The position numbers were made by a program, and so were the translations under genes. From NCBI GenBank assembly GCA_009691185.1, contig SHVD01000002.1, positions 1 through 43,953 of the forward strand: DNA of 43,953 nucleotides. The letters are read 5' to 3'. Of this stretch, positions 1 through 8,521 are shown one piece after another. This stretch comes from Candidatus Nanopelagicaceae bacterium. Lineage in GTDB: Bacteria > Actinomycetota > Actinomycetes > Nanopelagicales > Nanopelagicaceae. The notes beneath the pieces are model-generated. The model had not been told where the DNA came from. It made no database searches and was given only the letters and a program-made list of their open reading frames with translations. Each line of letters opens with the position of its first letter. Position 1 is the stretch's first letter.

Positions 1-1166
1 GGAATTAATTTTCTAGAATCGTGGATATTAAGTAGGGAGCCAGTCCACCAAGATTTATATGCATGTCCCATCAGTAATACTCCAAGTCGATCATCACCAT
101 CAATAATCTCTTCATTCATAATCCGCTGATTTGTTGTTAACTCCCATTGACGCATCTCAAGCTCATGCATCGATGCCACCGCTGCATCGGTGGGGCAGTA
201 GGCGTAGTGAACGGTTGGGCGATAGATCGCCTTATTTGAATCCCAAACAGTTAGATGATCACTGATAGTAAAAGCTTCTCCATGGCGAATTACCATGCCA
301 GTGGTCTCCATGTTTGGCACCCATGATCTAACCCAAGTTTTAGCACCTGGTTGGGCGATACAGATCTGATTTTTTGGTCCATCTAAATGCTGATAAGCAT
401 TAGCAGGCAAGGTTTTTTCATGTGTACCCCAACCCATCTCAGCTGGAGCGATACCCTCTTCATAAAATCCCTCAACTGACCAAGTATTAACAAACTCATT
501 AACTAATTTTGGTTTATTTGAAATTTGGGTATCTCGCTCTGCGACATGAATAACCTTTACGCCAAGTTTTTGTGCAAGGAGTGGAAAGTTTTCATCACTA
601 ACCGCTTGCTCTACCCCAGCAGCAGCTTTGCCATCTTTTAAGGATTTGGTTGCAATATCAACCAATGCCTTTTTTGTAAGGTGTGAAACTAATCCAGGAT
701 TAGCACCATGCTCAACAATTGCAGTTGCACCTTTACCGCCCCAAGTATCAGTTAACTTTCGTAATCTCATATGGCGCCAATAAAGCGTGCGCTCAGTTGG
801 ATTACGAGTTGCCCCTGCTGCGTATGGTTCCCACTCCTCAACTGAGGTATTTAAATAAATAACACCATGATCATGTGCCCAGCCAATAATGGCATTGGCA
901 TCAATATTCCAAGCTAAATCTAAGAGAAAATCCCCAGCTGATAAGTATTTGGATAAAAATTGATCCATATTTTCGCGGGTAAGTTGATCTTGCACATAAA
1001 CTGCGCCTTTACTAATTGCATCAGCCACTCGGCTGCGATTATCACGCATATCTGCAATTGTTATCTGTTTGGCATCTACTAGGTGTTCAATTAATAGTGG
1101 TAGTACACATTGTGATACTGAACCTGCACCTAGGACCAGAACTCGATTTGAAAAGCGTGCCGCCAA
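1..1166 (-). CDS. hss: Homospermidine synthase (partial, C-terminus outside window)
   Basis: NAD-dependent homospermidine synthase makes homospermidine from putrescine and belongs to the saccharopine-dehydrogenase-like Rossmann fold family. The N-terminus reads RVLVLGAGSVSQCVLPLL, which matches the family's nucleotide-binding signature (typically GFGSIGQGxLPLL), and the open frame continues for 388 residues to the window edge. Later segments such as EHGANPGLVSHLTKKAL and MGWGTHEK are also typical of the family. I chose the TTG at 1164-1166 because GGAGG lies 6-7 bases upstream and the Rossmann motif begins within 13 residues; there is no upstream ATG. It lies 44 bases downstream of the diguanylate cyclase on the same strand and may be co-transcribed with it. 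It would act in the cytoplasm in polyamine synthesis. The family call is good; the exact product is inferred. Confidence 0.85.
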   Translation of the reverse strand, partial: MAARFSNRVLVLGAGSVSQCVLPLLIEHLVDAKQITIADMRDNRSRVADAISKGAVYVQDQLTRENMDQFLSKYLSAGDFLLDLAWNIDANAIIGWAHDHGVIYLNTSVEEWEPYAAGATRNPTERTLYWRHMRLRKLTDTWGGKGATAIVEHGANPGLVSHLTKKALVDIATKSLKDGKAAAGVEQAVSDENFPLLAQKLGVKVIHVAERDTQISNKPKLVNEFVNTWSVEGFYEEGIAPAEMGWGTHEKTLPANAYQHLDGPKNQICIAQPGAKTWVRSWVPNMETTGMVIRHGEAFTISDHLTVWDSNKAIYRPTVHYAYCPTDAAVASMHELEMRQWELTTNQRIMNEEIIDGDDRLGVLLMGHAYKSWWTGSLLNIHDSRKLI

Positions 1167-1210
1167 TTAGGACCTCCACAATTCTTGCTAAAGGATTTAG
1201 CCAGTGAAGA

Positions 1211-2617
1211 TTAACCTATTTTTTCAAATTTTCCCTTTTCCCAAAGTACTGGTCCACCGCCCTTCACCTTCACCTGGTACATCGCCAAATCTGCCCGACG
1301 CAAGGCATCAATCACATCAACAGTTGGATCAATGCTTGCGTAGCCAATACTGACATCAACAACTACGTGCTGAGCGGTGAGTGTGATCGGATAACTTAAG
1401 GTGGCCTTAATCGCTTGGGCAAGCTCAAATGCCTCAAGCTGATCCACTTGGGCAATCACACCAAACTCATCACCACCAAGGCGGGCAATTTGGGCGCCAT
1501 TTGGAATCACTCGGCTAAATCTATTTGCCACCTGCTTTAATAGTTGATCACCAGCATCATGCCCCAGGCTGTCATTAATCCTTTTAAAGCCATCTAAATC
1601 CAGCAAGAATATAAAGCCACTTTTTAATTGCCCTAGCTGAAGTAAGAAGTTGCGACGGTTGGAGAGTCCGGTTAATTCATCGGTTCGTGCCAGAACACGC
1701 TCCATACCAGCTGTGTTTGCCTCACTTAGTGCAAAGCTCATTCTGATGAACGCTAGCGCAATGGTGATAAATGCTGGAATCAATATAAAGCTGGGAAAAT
1801 ATCCTGGCTTCAAAGCAGCAACTCCCAGTAAACAACTGCTGGCAATTAATGCAATAGTTGCACTGTAGGAGGAAATTTTATCGGAAAACTTTGCCTCACT
1901 TGCTGGAAAGCCAAGTGAAAAAGAAAGTAGTAACAATCCAAATATCCAGCCATCATCTGTTATTGATCCAAAAGTGTAGGAGCCATTTAATGAGGACCAA
2001 ATAAAAAATAGATCTGATAAGGCAAATGATAAAAGTCCAGTTGCGATCAAAAGCGAACGGATACCAACTGGTGTAAGTAGTAAGTAAATCAACACCATTG
2101 CAAGCAGGAGTAGATCACCAACTGGATAGAGAATAGAGGTAAAGACCTGCCATGTGGTCCCTTCAAAACTTAACATAGCAGGCTTAAGCAAAAAGGCGGT
2201 GAAAATACTAATCAATCCAACCGTAATAATTATGGTATCTAATAATTCAAGTGCAGTAACAGATCGCTTATAAGTAAAGCTTCGAGTCACCCCTAAAAAA
2301 ACTAGTGGATAAAAAATTGAGTAACAAAGATCAGATATGCCATCTGGTACCTGTGCCTGAAAAAAAGAGTTCCAAGTTGAAAAAAATGAGCCAAGGCTCC
2401 AAATCAATGCTGCTAACCCAATTGATATTGCCGAAATACGGTCGGTGAGTATAGGTGCTTTAAATGCGATTCCAGCGGTGAGTAAACCAACCAGGTTAAA
2501 TAAGAGTAGATCTACCGCCACATTATTCTCAGGTGATATTAATCTAAATGCCAGGTGAATTAAAAGTGCTAGTGATGCTAACCACTTTAAAATCAGATTT
2601 TGAGACAAAGAGTGCAT
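1211..2617 (-). CDS. Membrane-bound GGDEF diguanylate cyclase
   Basis: Predicted to make c-di-GMP from two GTP. About 300 N-terminal residues are hydrophobic and form roughly eight or more membrane segments with no recognised sensor motif. The GGDEF domain follows, beginning near residue 313 (DELTGLSNRR) with an intact RLGGDEFG active site near residue 381 and the LDLDGFKRIND segment. The inhibitory I-site (RxxD five residues before GGDEF) is replaced by PNGA, so product inhibition is unlikely. The frame is open up to a TTG at 2686, but that overlaps the divergent Rieske gene and its ribosome-binding site. I prefer ATG 2617 (468 residues), which has TACTGT five bases upstream. No EAL or HD-GYP partner is visible in the window. 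Confidence 0.9.
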   Translation of the reverse strand: MHSLSQNLILKWLASLALLIHLAFRLISPENNVAVDLLLFNLVGLLTAGIAFKAPILTDRISAISIGLAALIWSLGSFFSTWNSFFQAQVPDGISDLCYSIFYPLVFLGVTRSFTYKRSVTALELLDTIIITVGLISIFTAFLLKPAMLSFEGTTWQVFTSILYPVGDLLLLAMVLIYLLLTPVGIRSLLIATGLLSFALSDLFFIWSSLNGSYTFGSITDDGWIFGLLLLSFSLGFPASEAKFSDKISSYSATIALIASSCLLGVAALKPGYFPSFILIPAFITIALAFIRMSFALSEANTAGMERVLARTDELTGLSNRRNFLLQLGQLKSGFIFLLDLDGFKRINDSLGHDAGDQLLKQVANRFSRVIPNGAQIARLGGDEFGVIAQVDQLEAFELAQAIKATLSYPITLTAQHVVVDVSIGYASIDPTVDVIDALRRADLAMYQVKVKGGGPVLWEKGKFEKIG

Positions 2618-2628
2618 AATTAACAGTA
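2618..2628 (-). promoter_or_regulatory. Possible leaderless -10 for the diguanylate cyclase
   Basis: On the minus strand TACTGT is followed by five bases and then ATG 2617. This resembles the TANNNT-N6/7-ATG arrangement seen before other genes here, though the gap is one base shorter. Confidence 0.35.
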
Positions 2629-2670
2629 AGATATCTTTAAGTTCAGGGTAAGAAATAGGGAGAAATTTAA

Positions 2671-3093
2671 GTGGTCGCACTCTCAAGACGAGGCTTTATT
2701 TGTGGAAGTGCTGCGGTCGCAGCACTAGCAGCGGTTCCTGCGGTTGCAGCAACCGATATAAAAACCTTATCAAATGGGAAAACCGAGCTTAATTTAGCTG
2801 CCAATAAATCCTTAGCAAATGTGGGTGGGATTGTTGAATTATCAATTAAGAAGTATGGAAAAGTAGCGGTTGTACGAACCTCTAAATCAGCTCAAGGTTT
2901 TTCAGTTATTAATTTGTTCTGCCCACATGCTGGTGTAATCGTTAAACAAAACTCTGCTGGTTGGGTTTGCCCTGCTCCACCAGGTCATGGTTCCGAGTTT
3001 GGCTTAAATGGTGCTCTGAAAGTGGGGCCCGCTACCTCACCACTGAGACCAATAAAATTCACGACAACAAGTAAGGCTGTAACAATCGCCTAA
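2671..3093 (+). CDS. TAT-exported Rieske-like 2Fe-2S protein with atypical cluster motif
   Basis: A 140-residue protein. It begins with a twin-arginine signal (SRRGFICG, then an Ala-rich hydrophobic stretch ending AVAA), so it is probably exported folded. The C-terminal half is Rieske-like: FCPHAG supplies the first Cys-x-His, and WVCPAPPGHGSEF supplies the second Cys and His. Here the second pair is spaced C-x5-H instead of the usual C-x2-H. The two cysteines that form the disulfide in high-potential Rieske proteins are also missing. GTG 2671 was chosen because GGGAG lies 8 bases upstream. It could be an electron carrier for a periplasmic-side oxidoreductase, or a protein that no longer holds a cluster. 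No partner enzyme is adjacent, and the gene is followed by a strong hairpin. Confidence 0.75.
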   Translation: MVALSRRGFICGSAAVAALAAVPAVAATDIKTLSNGKTELNLAANKSLANVGGIVELSIKKYGKVAVVRTSKSAQGFSVINLFCPHAGVIVKQNSAGWVCPAPPGHGSEFGLNGALKVGPATSPLRPIKFTTTSKAVTIA

Positions 3094-3108
3094 GCGATCA
3101 TTACAGCC
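3075..3108. terminator. Hairpin terminator shared by convergent genes
   Basis: GGCTGTAA pairs with TTACAGCC, and ATCGC with GCGAT inside it, separated by a CA/CA internal loop and closed by CTAA. The stem contains the Rieske stop codon. The downstream T-run near 3120 is on the plus side and coincides with the end of the convergent secreted-protein gene, so it may serve both strands. Confidence 0.65.
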
Positions 3109-3123
3109 CTAATTAATTACTTT

Positions 3124-3885
3124 TTAGTATTTAGGATTGCACTTATCTTTAATAGTTGACTTAATCAAAAGCATTAATGAATAAGTGTTTTTAAATTCCT
3201 CTAACGCTGGATCAATAGAGTCAACTACAGATTGAATTGATGCTTTATTTGATTCAAGAGCTGAGATTTTAGTAGCCAATGAGCTAGATAGTTCATTGTA
3301 CTTAACCTTAGTTGCAGCATTTGTCGTTTTAACCGCCGCTGCAGTAAGTGCAGCAATTTGTGCATTAGCAGTTGTTAAAACTTTAGCAGGTGCTGGCATC
3401 TGGCCAATTTTTGCACTTGCATTTGTTGGCTGACTTACCACCCAAAACTTTGTCGCTCCTATATTCGCAGATGTCGGAGCCTTATTTACACCATTTTTAG
3501 TGGCTGCGTAATAAGTATTGCCATAGTAAACAACATCTGATTTTTTGTAAGTAATTAATGCATTCCAAATAATCAAATCACGGAGTGAAGCACCGACTGG
3601 TTCAATTTGTATGAGTCGGTTTGACTCAGCTGCACGGAGTGCATCTACTGCCTCCTTATTTCCAACTGCATAATCAGTATTAAGTTCGATACAGCCATCC
3701 CAAACCCAGGTCAATTTTGTGGTGCTATAAAATGGATTTTTGGCGCAAACATAATCATTTTTACCAATTTTAGTTGTGGCACCTGCGGTCGGGCATGATC
3801 CCCCAGAGGTGGCAGCTTGTACTGGAGTTGTTACTCCAAAAATTAGAAATGTGGTAAGTGCTACTGCTGAGATTTTCTTTATCAC
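3124..3885 (-). CDS. Secreted protein with CBM5/12-like segment
   Basis: A 253-residue exported protein. Residues 1-24 form a Sec signal peptide (Lys-Lys, hydrophobic core, PVQAA cleavage region). The next 50 residues contain three cysteines and several aromatic residues, with a repeat-like GSCPTAGATTKIGKNDYVC. A central segment, YKKSDVVYYGNTYYAATKNG, followed by AP and a Trp about 15-20 residues later, resembles the CBM5/12 carbohydrate-binding fold (GDxVxYxGxxYxA...W). The C-terminal 90 residues are Ala/Lys-rich and probably helical or coiled. GTG 3885 is the start, with AGGAG about 10 bases upstream. Chitin or polysaccharide binding is an inference; I do not recognise the complete architecture. 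Confidence 0.75.
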   Translation of the reverse strand: MIKKISAVALTTFLIFGVTTPVQAATSGGSCPTAGATTKIGKNDYVCAKNPFYSTTKLTWVWDGCIELNTDYAVGNKEAVDALRAAESNRLIQIEPVGASLRDLIIWNALITYKKSDVVYYGNTYYAATKNGVNKAPTSANIGATKFWVVSQPTNASAKIGQMPAPAKVLTTANAQIAALTAAAVKTTNAATKVKYNELSSSLATKISALESNKASIQSVVDSIDPALEEFKNTYSLMLLIKSTIKDKCNPKY

Positions 3886-3991
3886 GAAATTTTCACTCCT
3901 TCGTTGGGTATGGCGATGATTCTACTTCAGTAGGTGGTGCTGCTTGGGTAATTACCGAGAACAAAGCGGTGAATTTGATGTGAAAAATTAC

Positions 3992-4763
3992 TTATTTCAC
4001 CCGTTGTTTACGTCGCACACTCATACCAGCCTTGCGCACAATTGGCCGGGGAGCGATTCTGGCAATTGTGCTTAATAACATGTACTGCCAGCCAGGGATA
4101 CAAATTACTTTCCCAGCCTTTGCATACCGCCATGATTTACCCACCACCTGATCTGTGGTGTTCCACATGTAATTAGGTAAGCCACTCATATTCATTTTTC
4201 CTCTAGCGTGAAACTCAGTCCTGGTGAACCCAGGGCAAAGTGCAGAGACTTTTATATTTGTGCCCTTAAGCTCTGTCTTTAGGTATTCAGAAAAAACCGT
4301 TAAATATGATTTTGCTGCGCTATATGTGCCACCTGCAATAAAACTTGCCACACTGCTGACATTCACGATAATGCCAGAGTTTCGCTTAATCATCCCTGGT
4401 AGAACTGCGTGAGATAGGCGCATCGGCGCAGTAACTAATACATCTAGTAACTCTTGTTCCGCTTTTATATTACTGCCAATAAAACTTTCTTTGATACCAA
4501 AGCCAGCATTATTAATTAATACCTCAACTGGCCGAGAGGTGCTTGCTAATACCTTCTCAACCTTAAGCAGCTGTGCAGATTTACTTAAATCAGCTTTTAA
4601 GCAGGTCGCCTTCACGCCATACTCTGTACTTAACTGTGCTGCAACTTTTTTTAATCTTGGTAGATTTCTAGCAACAAGGATTAAATCAAAACCCTCTTTT
4701 GCCAATAATTGTGCATAAGCATTACCTATTCCTGCTGTAGCACCAGTTACTAGGGCTGTGGCC
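3992..4763 (-). CDS. Short-chain dehydrogenase/reductase (SDR)
   Basis: A classical NAD(P)-dependent SDR of 257 residues (the initiating GTG spans 4763-4765 on the minus strand). The cofactor glycine motif TGATAGIG is at residues 7-14, NNAGFG at 85-90, the catalytic Ser in NVSSVASF near 138, and Tyr148/Lys152 in YSAAKSY. The basic R32-R33 region after beta2 (VARNLPRL) favours NADP. The C-terminal 30 residues are hydrophobic then strongly basic, suggesting membrane association. The GTG start shares its first base with the TAG stop of the upstream saccharopine-family gene, so the two are translationally coupled and probably act together. The substrate cannot be told from sequence. Confidence 0.9.
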
Positions 4764-4764
4764 A

Positions 4765-5991
4765 CTATTTAACAATACCTGCAGTATCTTCATCGCGAAT
4801 ATGCCAAGAGGTTCCATACTCTTCAAGTAAATCTAAAAATGGTTTTGACTCAAACCATTCTGGACCGTTAACACCACGTGGTTTCCAAATACCTTTATGT
4901 ACCAATTCAAGTGCAATGACTGGATTAATTGCAGTTTGCCAAACAACTGCTTGATCACCAAACTCTTTCATCGACCAAGCATTATCAACTATGTTGTAGA
5001 TGTAGCACGCCTTTGGATTTCCTTCTTTATCTAAACCTTTAACTAGCGCACCAGCACAAGTCTTACCACGCATACGCTCACCAAGAGTTCCAGGATCTGG
5101 CAGTGATGCGGTTAGTAGATCTCTTGGAGATACTGCAACTCCTTGCACATCAACAGTTTCCTTACGATCCATTCCCAACATATTGATAGTTTTTAATATG
5201 GTAATGAACTCAGCACCTAGGCCATACTTAAAGTTAACCTTTTTAGCATCAATTTTCTGTGGAATAAGAATTACCTCTTCGTGCTCAACATTTACACACT
5301 CAACTGGCCCGATACCCTCTGGGAAATCAAAAATCTCAAGCTCTGAAAATGGAGTAGTGGTGTACCAACCTCGACCGTCCTCCCAAACAATTGGTGGATT
5401 TAAACACTCTTCAATGGTGGTCCAGATAGAAAAAGATGGAGCAAAGTCATAGCCAGCAACTTTTAGATTTGAACCATCCAAAATTGTGCAGGAATCAATT
5501 CGGCTAAATAAATGTTCACTTGCATATTTTGCAAAAATATCACTCATCCCTGGCTCAACACCCATTCCGATTAGGGCATAGATTTTTCGCGCATCCCAAT
5601 TAAAGTCACGGGCAAATTGTTCATCGCCTAACTTCACACCAGTTTCGGTATATGGATAGTGCGGGTGCTTGCGAGAAAGTGACATCGCCATATCTATGTA
5701 GTTGGTATTTTCAATCTCACAAGCTAAAAAGATTGGCATAACAAATCTAGGATCAACTGCGTTGATCACTACATCAGGATCAGCTTTGCGGATTAACTCC
5801 CGCACATCCTCAAGCTCTGCAGCGTTGACCATAGCTGCTGAAAATCTTGGGTCTTTTAATCGGGCAACCGCCTCTTCGGCACGAGATAGGGTGCGGTCAG
5901 CAATCACCATCGATTCAATAAATGAACGACGTGATGCGATATTAGCGATCGCTCTTCCAACTCCACCGGCGCCTATAACGAGGGCCTTCAT
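4765..5991 (-). CDS. Saccharopine dehydrogenase family protein (carboxynorspermidine/saccharopine reductase-like)
   Basis: A 408-residue oxidoreductase with an N-terminal Rossmann motif GAGGVG at residues 7-12 and family segments such as DVVINAVDPRFV, IGMGVEPGMSDIFAKYA and a C-terminal SWHIRDE. The overall length and the C-terminal W-H block fit the carboxynorspermidine/saccharopine reductase branch better than long fungal saccharopine enzymes. I chose ATG 5991 because GGAG lies 9 bases upstream and the Rossmann strand starts at once; a TTG at 6006 overlaps that Shine-Dalgarno. A second polyamine gene (homospermidine synthase) lies 4 kb away, so a polyamine role is plausible, but lysine degradation or another imine reduction cannot be excluded. 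Confidence 0.8.
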   Translation of the reverse strand: MKALVIGAGGVGRAIANIASRRSFIESMVIADRTLSRAEEAVARLKDPRFSAAMVNAAELEDVRELIRKADPDVVINAVDPRFVMPIFLACEIENTNYIDMAMSLSRKHPHYPYTETGVKLGDEQFARDFNWDARKIYALIGMGVEPGMSDIFAKYASEHLFSRIDSCTILDGSNLKVAGYDFAPSFSIWTTIEECLNPPIVWEDGRGWYTTTPFSELEIFDFPEGIGPVECVNVEHEEVILIPQKIDAKKVNFKYGLGAEFITILKTINMLGMDRKETVDVQGVAVSPRDLLTASLPDPGTLGERMRGKTCAGALVKGLDKEGNPKACYIYNIVDNAWSMKEFGDQAVVWQTAINPVIALELVHKGIWKPRGVNGPEWFESKPFLDLLEEYGTSWHIRDEDTAGIVK

Positions 5992-6019
5992 GATGCACAA
6001 CTCCAAACGAATTATTGTT

Positions 6020-6048
6020 AGTCTATCGCAGCGTTATTTTAAAGACAA
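6020..6048 (-). promoter_or_regulatory. Promoter for the saccharopine-family/SDR operon
   Basis: On the minus strand TTGTCT (-35) and TAGACT (-10) are separated by 17 bases, which would place the transcription start near 6013, about 20 bases before ATG 5991 and upstream of its GGAG. Confidence 0.5.
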
Positions 6049-6135
6049 ATTACGCATGTTTATTGGATACCTATCTATAATTAATAGATTAAATTACAAT
6101 TAACAGTGAAATAAATTTTAAGAAAATTAAATATT

Positions 6136-6208
6136 GTCCCCGTAGCTCAGTGGATAGAGCAACCGCCTCCTAAGCGGTAGGTCGCAGGTTCAACTCCCGC
6201 CGGGGACG
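6136..6208 (+). tRNA. tRNA-Arg (anticodon CCT)
   Basis: A full cloverleaf of 73 bases: acceptor GTCCCCG/CGGGGAC, D-stem GCTC/GAGC, anticodon stem ACCGC/GCGGT with loop CTCCTAA giving CCT (reads AGG), and a TTCAACT T-loop. The T-stem GCAGG/CCCGC carries one A-C mismatch. The 3' CCA is not encoded. Confidence 0.96.
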
Positions 6209-6219
6209 CAATTAATATA

Positions 6220-8319
6220 TTAATGATCTAAAGTAAAACGTTTCATCGCTTTTGGTGCCCACCAGTTACGTTCACCAAATAATCTCATTAATGCCGGAAC
6301 TAATAATGCTCTAATCAATGTAGCGTCTAGCAAAATTGCAAAGGCAACTCCAAAGCCAAGCATTTTTATTGAAGTAACACCACTTAGCATGAAGGATGCA
6401 AAAACAATTGCTAATAAACCAGCTGCTGCAGTAATGATTCGAGCCGAGCGTTGTAGGCCAGTGGCTACTGATTCAATATTTGATCTGCCGGCATCATGCT
6501 CCTCTTTGATTCGAGAGAGTAGGAAGAGCTCATAATCCATCGACAACCCAAAAGCTACAACTGCCACCAAAATAATTGAGCCAGTATCTACTGCGCCAGT
6601 TACAGTGAAATCACCTACCAACCACTTCAAATGCCCGCCAACGAATATCCAAGTAATTAATCCCAAAGTTGCTGCGAGTGAGAGGATATTTAGAATTACC
6701 GCCTTTATTGGCAAAATTATTGAACCTGTAAAAACAAACAAAAGAATTAGCACCCCAATGGCAATCCAGGTAAGTGCCCACGGCATGGTCTTGGCAATCC
6801 CAATTTGTGTGTCAGCGTAATCAGCTGCCACACCACCAATTAATGTGCCATCTGGCGCAGAAATCTGGCGCAGCTCTTTTATCAAAACCTCCGCTTGCGG
6901 AGTTCTAGGGGCCATCGAATGAATCGCAGTGATTCGAAGATCATCTCCATAAACTTGTATTTGTCCCACTCGAACTACACCTGGCACTTTAGCTATGGCA
7001 GATTTGTAAGCTTCAACTTTATCGCCAAGTGCTACACCCTTTGGAATTACAATTTCAATTGGATTTCCTTCTTGACCAGGAAAACGTTCGGTAATAATGC
7101 GCGCCGCATTGGCAGCAAGATTGCTAGCTGGTAGGACTCGAGAATCTACCTGTGAAAAAACAATATCTTTTATTGGTGCTGCCAAAACGGTCAGAATAAT
7201 TAATGAAAGCACAACCACTGAAACTGGCTTTCTCATTACAAATCTTGCCGTTTGGGCCCATCTCCCATTCTCTTTAGGAGTAATCGCACCTTTACGGACA
7301 ATCGCCTTATCAATTTTCTTTCCTAGTATTGCAAGCAGTGCTGGAAGTGCAATTAAGGCACCCACAACAGCCATGCTGACAACAGTTACGCCAGCGTAGC
7401 CAAATGATTTCAAAAACATTAGTGGAAATAGCATCAAAGAGGCAAGAGTTATTACGATGGTGAGTCCAGAATAGAAAACAGTCTTTCCAGCTGTACTTAC
7501 GGTGCGTTTAATGGATTCATCTACAGATTTTCCTGAGTGCAACTCTTCGCGAAACCTATTAACAATTAGCAGTGCGTAATCAATACCAAGACCTAGTCCT
7601 AAGCCAGTAATTAGATTTAAAGCAAAGACGCTGACACCTGTGAAAAGCGTTAATAAATAAACCACCAGTAAAGATCCCAATATTGCCGATACGCCAACTA
7701 GTAGTGGCATGGCGCTGGCAACTAGCCCGCCAAATACAAAAACTAGCAGTATGAAGGTCAATGGAATTGAGATCGCCTCAGAAATTTTTAGGTCATCGGC
7801 AATTTTGGTATTTATTGCATGGGCAAATATGCCGGTGCCACTGCCATAAACTGTAAGGTTTTCAAATTTGCCATCGTATTTACTTTGAATCAACTTACCT
7901 AAAGATTGAATATCATTCCATTCAACGGTGCTGCTGTATATAAAAAGAAATGCAGATTTACCATCAACACTTTTCAATGAAGGTGCACCACCTGAACTCC
8001 AATAAGAGAGCGTGGAGTCAACTCCCACTTCATTCTTTATCTGCGCTTCAAGTTTTGTTGCAGTGGCAACTACGCTGGGTGAAGTAATTACTTCACTGGC
8101 TTCAACTACCAGGACAACAGCAGGTTCCTTAACTTTAAATACATCAGTTACATACTCAAAAGCTTTAGCTGAATCACTATTTAAGTCGGAGTAACCACCA
8201 CTCTCTAATTTTCCAAAAGCAGATGAGCCAATCGCTCCGGCAGAAAGAATTGAAACAATAAAAAGTGAAAAGATGAGTTTTTTACGTTTTACGATTAGTT
8301 CGCCTAATTTTTCAAACAT
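6220..8319 (-). CDS. MMPL/RND family membrane exporter
   Basis: A 699-residue protein of the actinobacterial MMPL/RND superfamily, which exports lipids or hydrophobic molecules using the proton gradient. It has the family's internal duplication: TM1, a soluble porter domain of about 130 residues, five clustered membrane segments (GLGLGIDYALLIVNRFREE is the first-half signature), then TM7, a second porter domain and five more segments with the matching VAFGLSMDYELFLLSRIKEE. Both Asp-Tyr pairs in these proton-relay helices are intact. ATG 8319 was preferred over GTG 8325 because AGGGA lies 10 bases upstream of the ATG and too close to the GTG. It diverges from a small acidic ORF and has no visible regulator or substrate-synthesis neighbour. 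Confidence 0.92.
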   Translation of the reverse strand: MFEKLGELIVKRKKLIFSLFIVSILSAGAIGSSAFGKLESGGYSDLNSDSAKAFEYVTDVFKVKEPAVVLVVEASEVITSPSVVATATKLEAQIKNEVGVDSTLSYWSSGGAPSLKSVDGKSAFLFIYSSTVEWNDIQSLGKLIQSKYDGKFENLTVYGSGTGIFAHAINTKIADDLKISEAISIPLTFILLVFVFGGLVASAMPLLVGVSAILGSLLVVYLLTLFTGVSVFALNLITGLGLGLGIDYALLIVNRFREELHSGKSVDESIKRTVSTAGKTVFYSGLTIVITLASLMLFPLMFLKSFGYAGVTVVSMAVVGALIALPALLAILGKKIDKAIVRKGAITPKENGRWAQTARFVMRKPVSVVVLSLIILTVLAAPIKDIVFSQVDSRVLPASNLAANAARIITERFPGQEGNPIEIVIPKGVALGDKVEAYKSAIAKVPGVVRVGQIQVYGDDLRITAIHSMAPRTPQAEVLIKELRQISAPDGTLIGGVAADYADTQIGIAKTMPWALTWIAIGVLILLFVFTGSIILPIKAVILNILSLAATLGLITWIFVGGHLKWLVGDFTVTGAVDTGSIILVAVVAFGLSMDYELFLLSRIKEEHDAGRSNIESVATGLQRSARIITAAAGLLAIVFASFMLSGVTSIKMLGFGVAFAILLDATLIRALLVPALMRLFGERNWWAPKAMKRFTLDH

Positions 8320-8359
8320 TTTCACTGATTCCCTAAGTTTCCGATAGACTTATACTCTA

Positions 8360-8518
8360 ATGAGTGAAGATAAAAATATGAAAAAATCCGTACCTGATAA
8401 TTCTGGTGAGGTTGATCACACATTACTGCAAAAAGTTTCAAATGATGAAATTGATTTAGAGATTGATTTACAGCGAGATGATGAAATAGCCGCAGATAAA
8501 CCCCCACACCACCTTTAA
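8360..8518 (+). CDS. Small acidic hypothetical protein
   Basis: A 52-residue frame starting MSEDKNMKKSVPDNSGEV and ending PPHHL. It is rich in Asp/Glu, has no membrane segment, and its middle (NDEIDLEIDLQRDDEIAADK) looks like a short charged helix. I do not recognise a family. TATACT lies three bases before the ATG. The frame fills the gap between the divergent MMPL gene and the convergent fmdB and ends three bases short of fmdB, which fits the compact packing. The opposite strand carries a longer frame, but its composition is not protein-like. Existence is likely, not proven. Confidence 0.5.
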   Translation: MSEDKNMKKSVPDNSGEVDHTLLQKVSNDEIDLEIDLQRDDEIAADKPPHHL

Positions 8519-8521
8519 GAA

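Noticed and set aside
5992-6006. Upstream TTG start for the saccharopine-family gene
   Set aside because: The TTG overlaps the GGAG that serves ATG 5991; the added residues are not part of the Rossmann domain.
8322-8507. Minus-strand frame of 61 codons upstream of the MMPL gene
   Set aside because: It is the shadow of the small acidic plus-strand frame and has an unlikely His/Gln/Tyr-rich composition.
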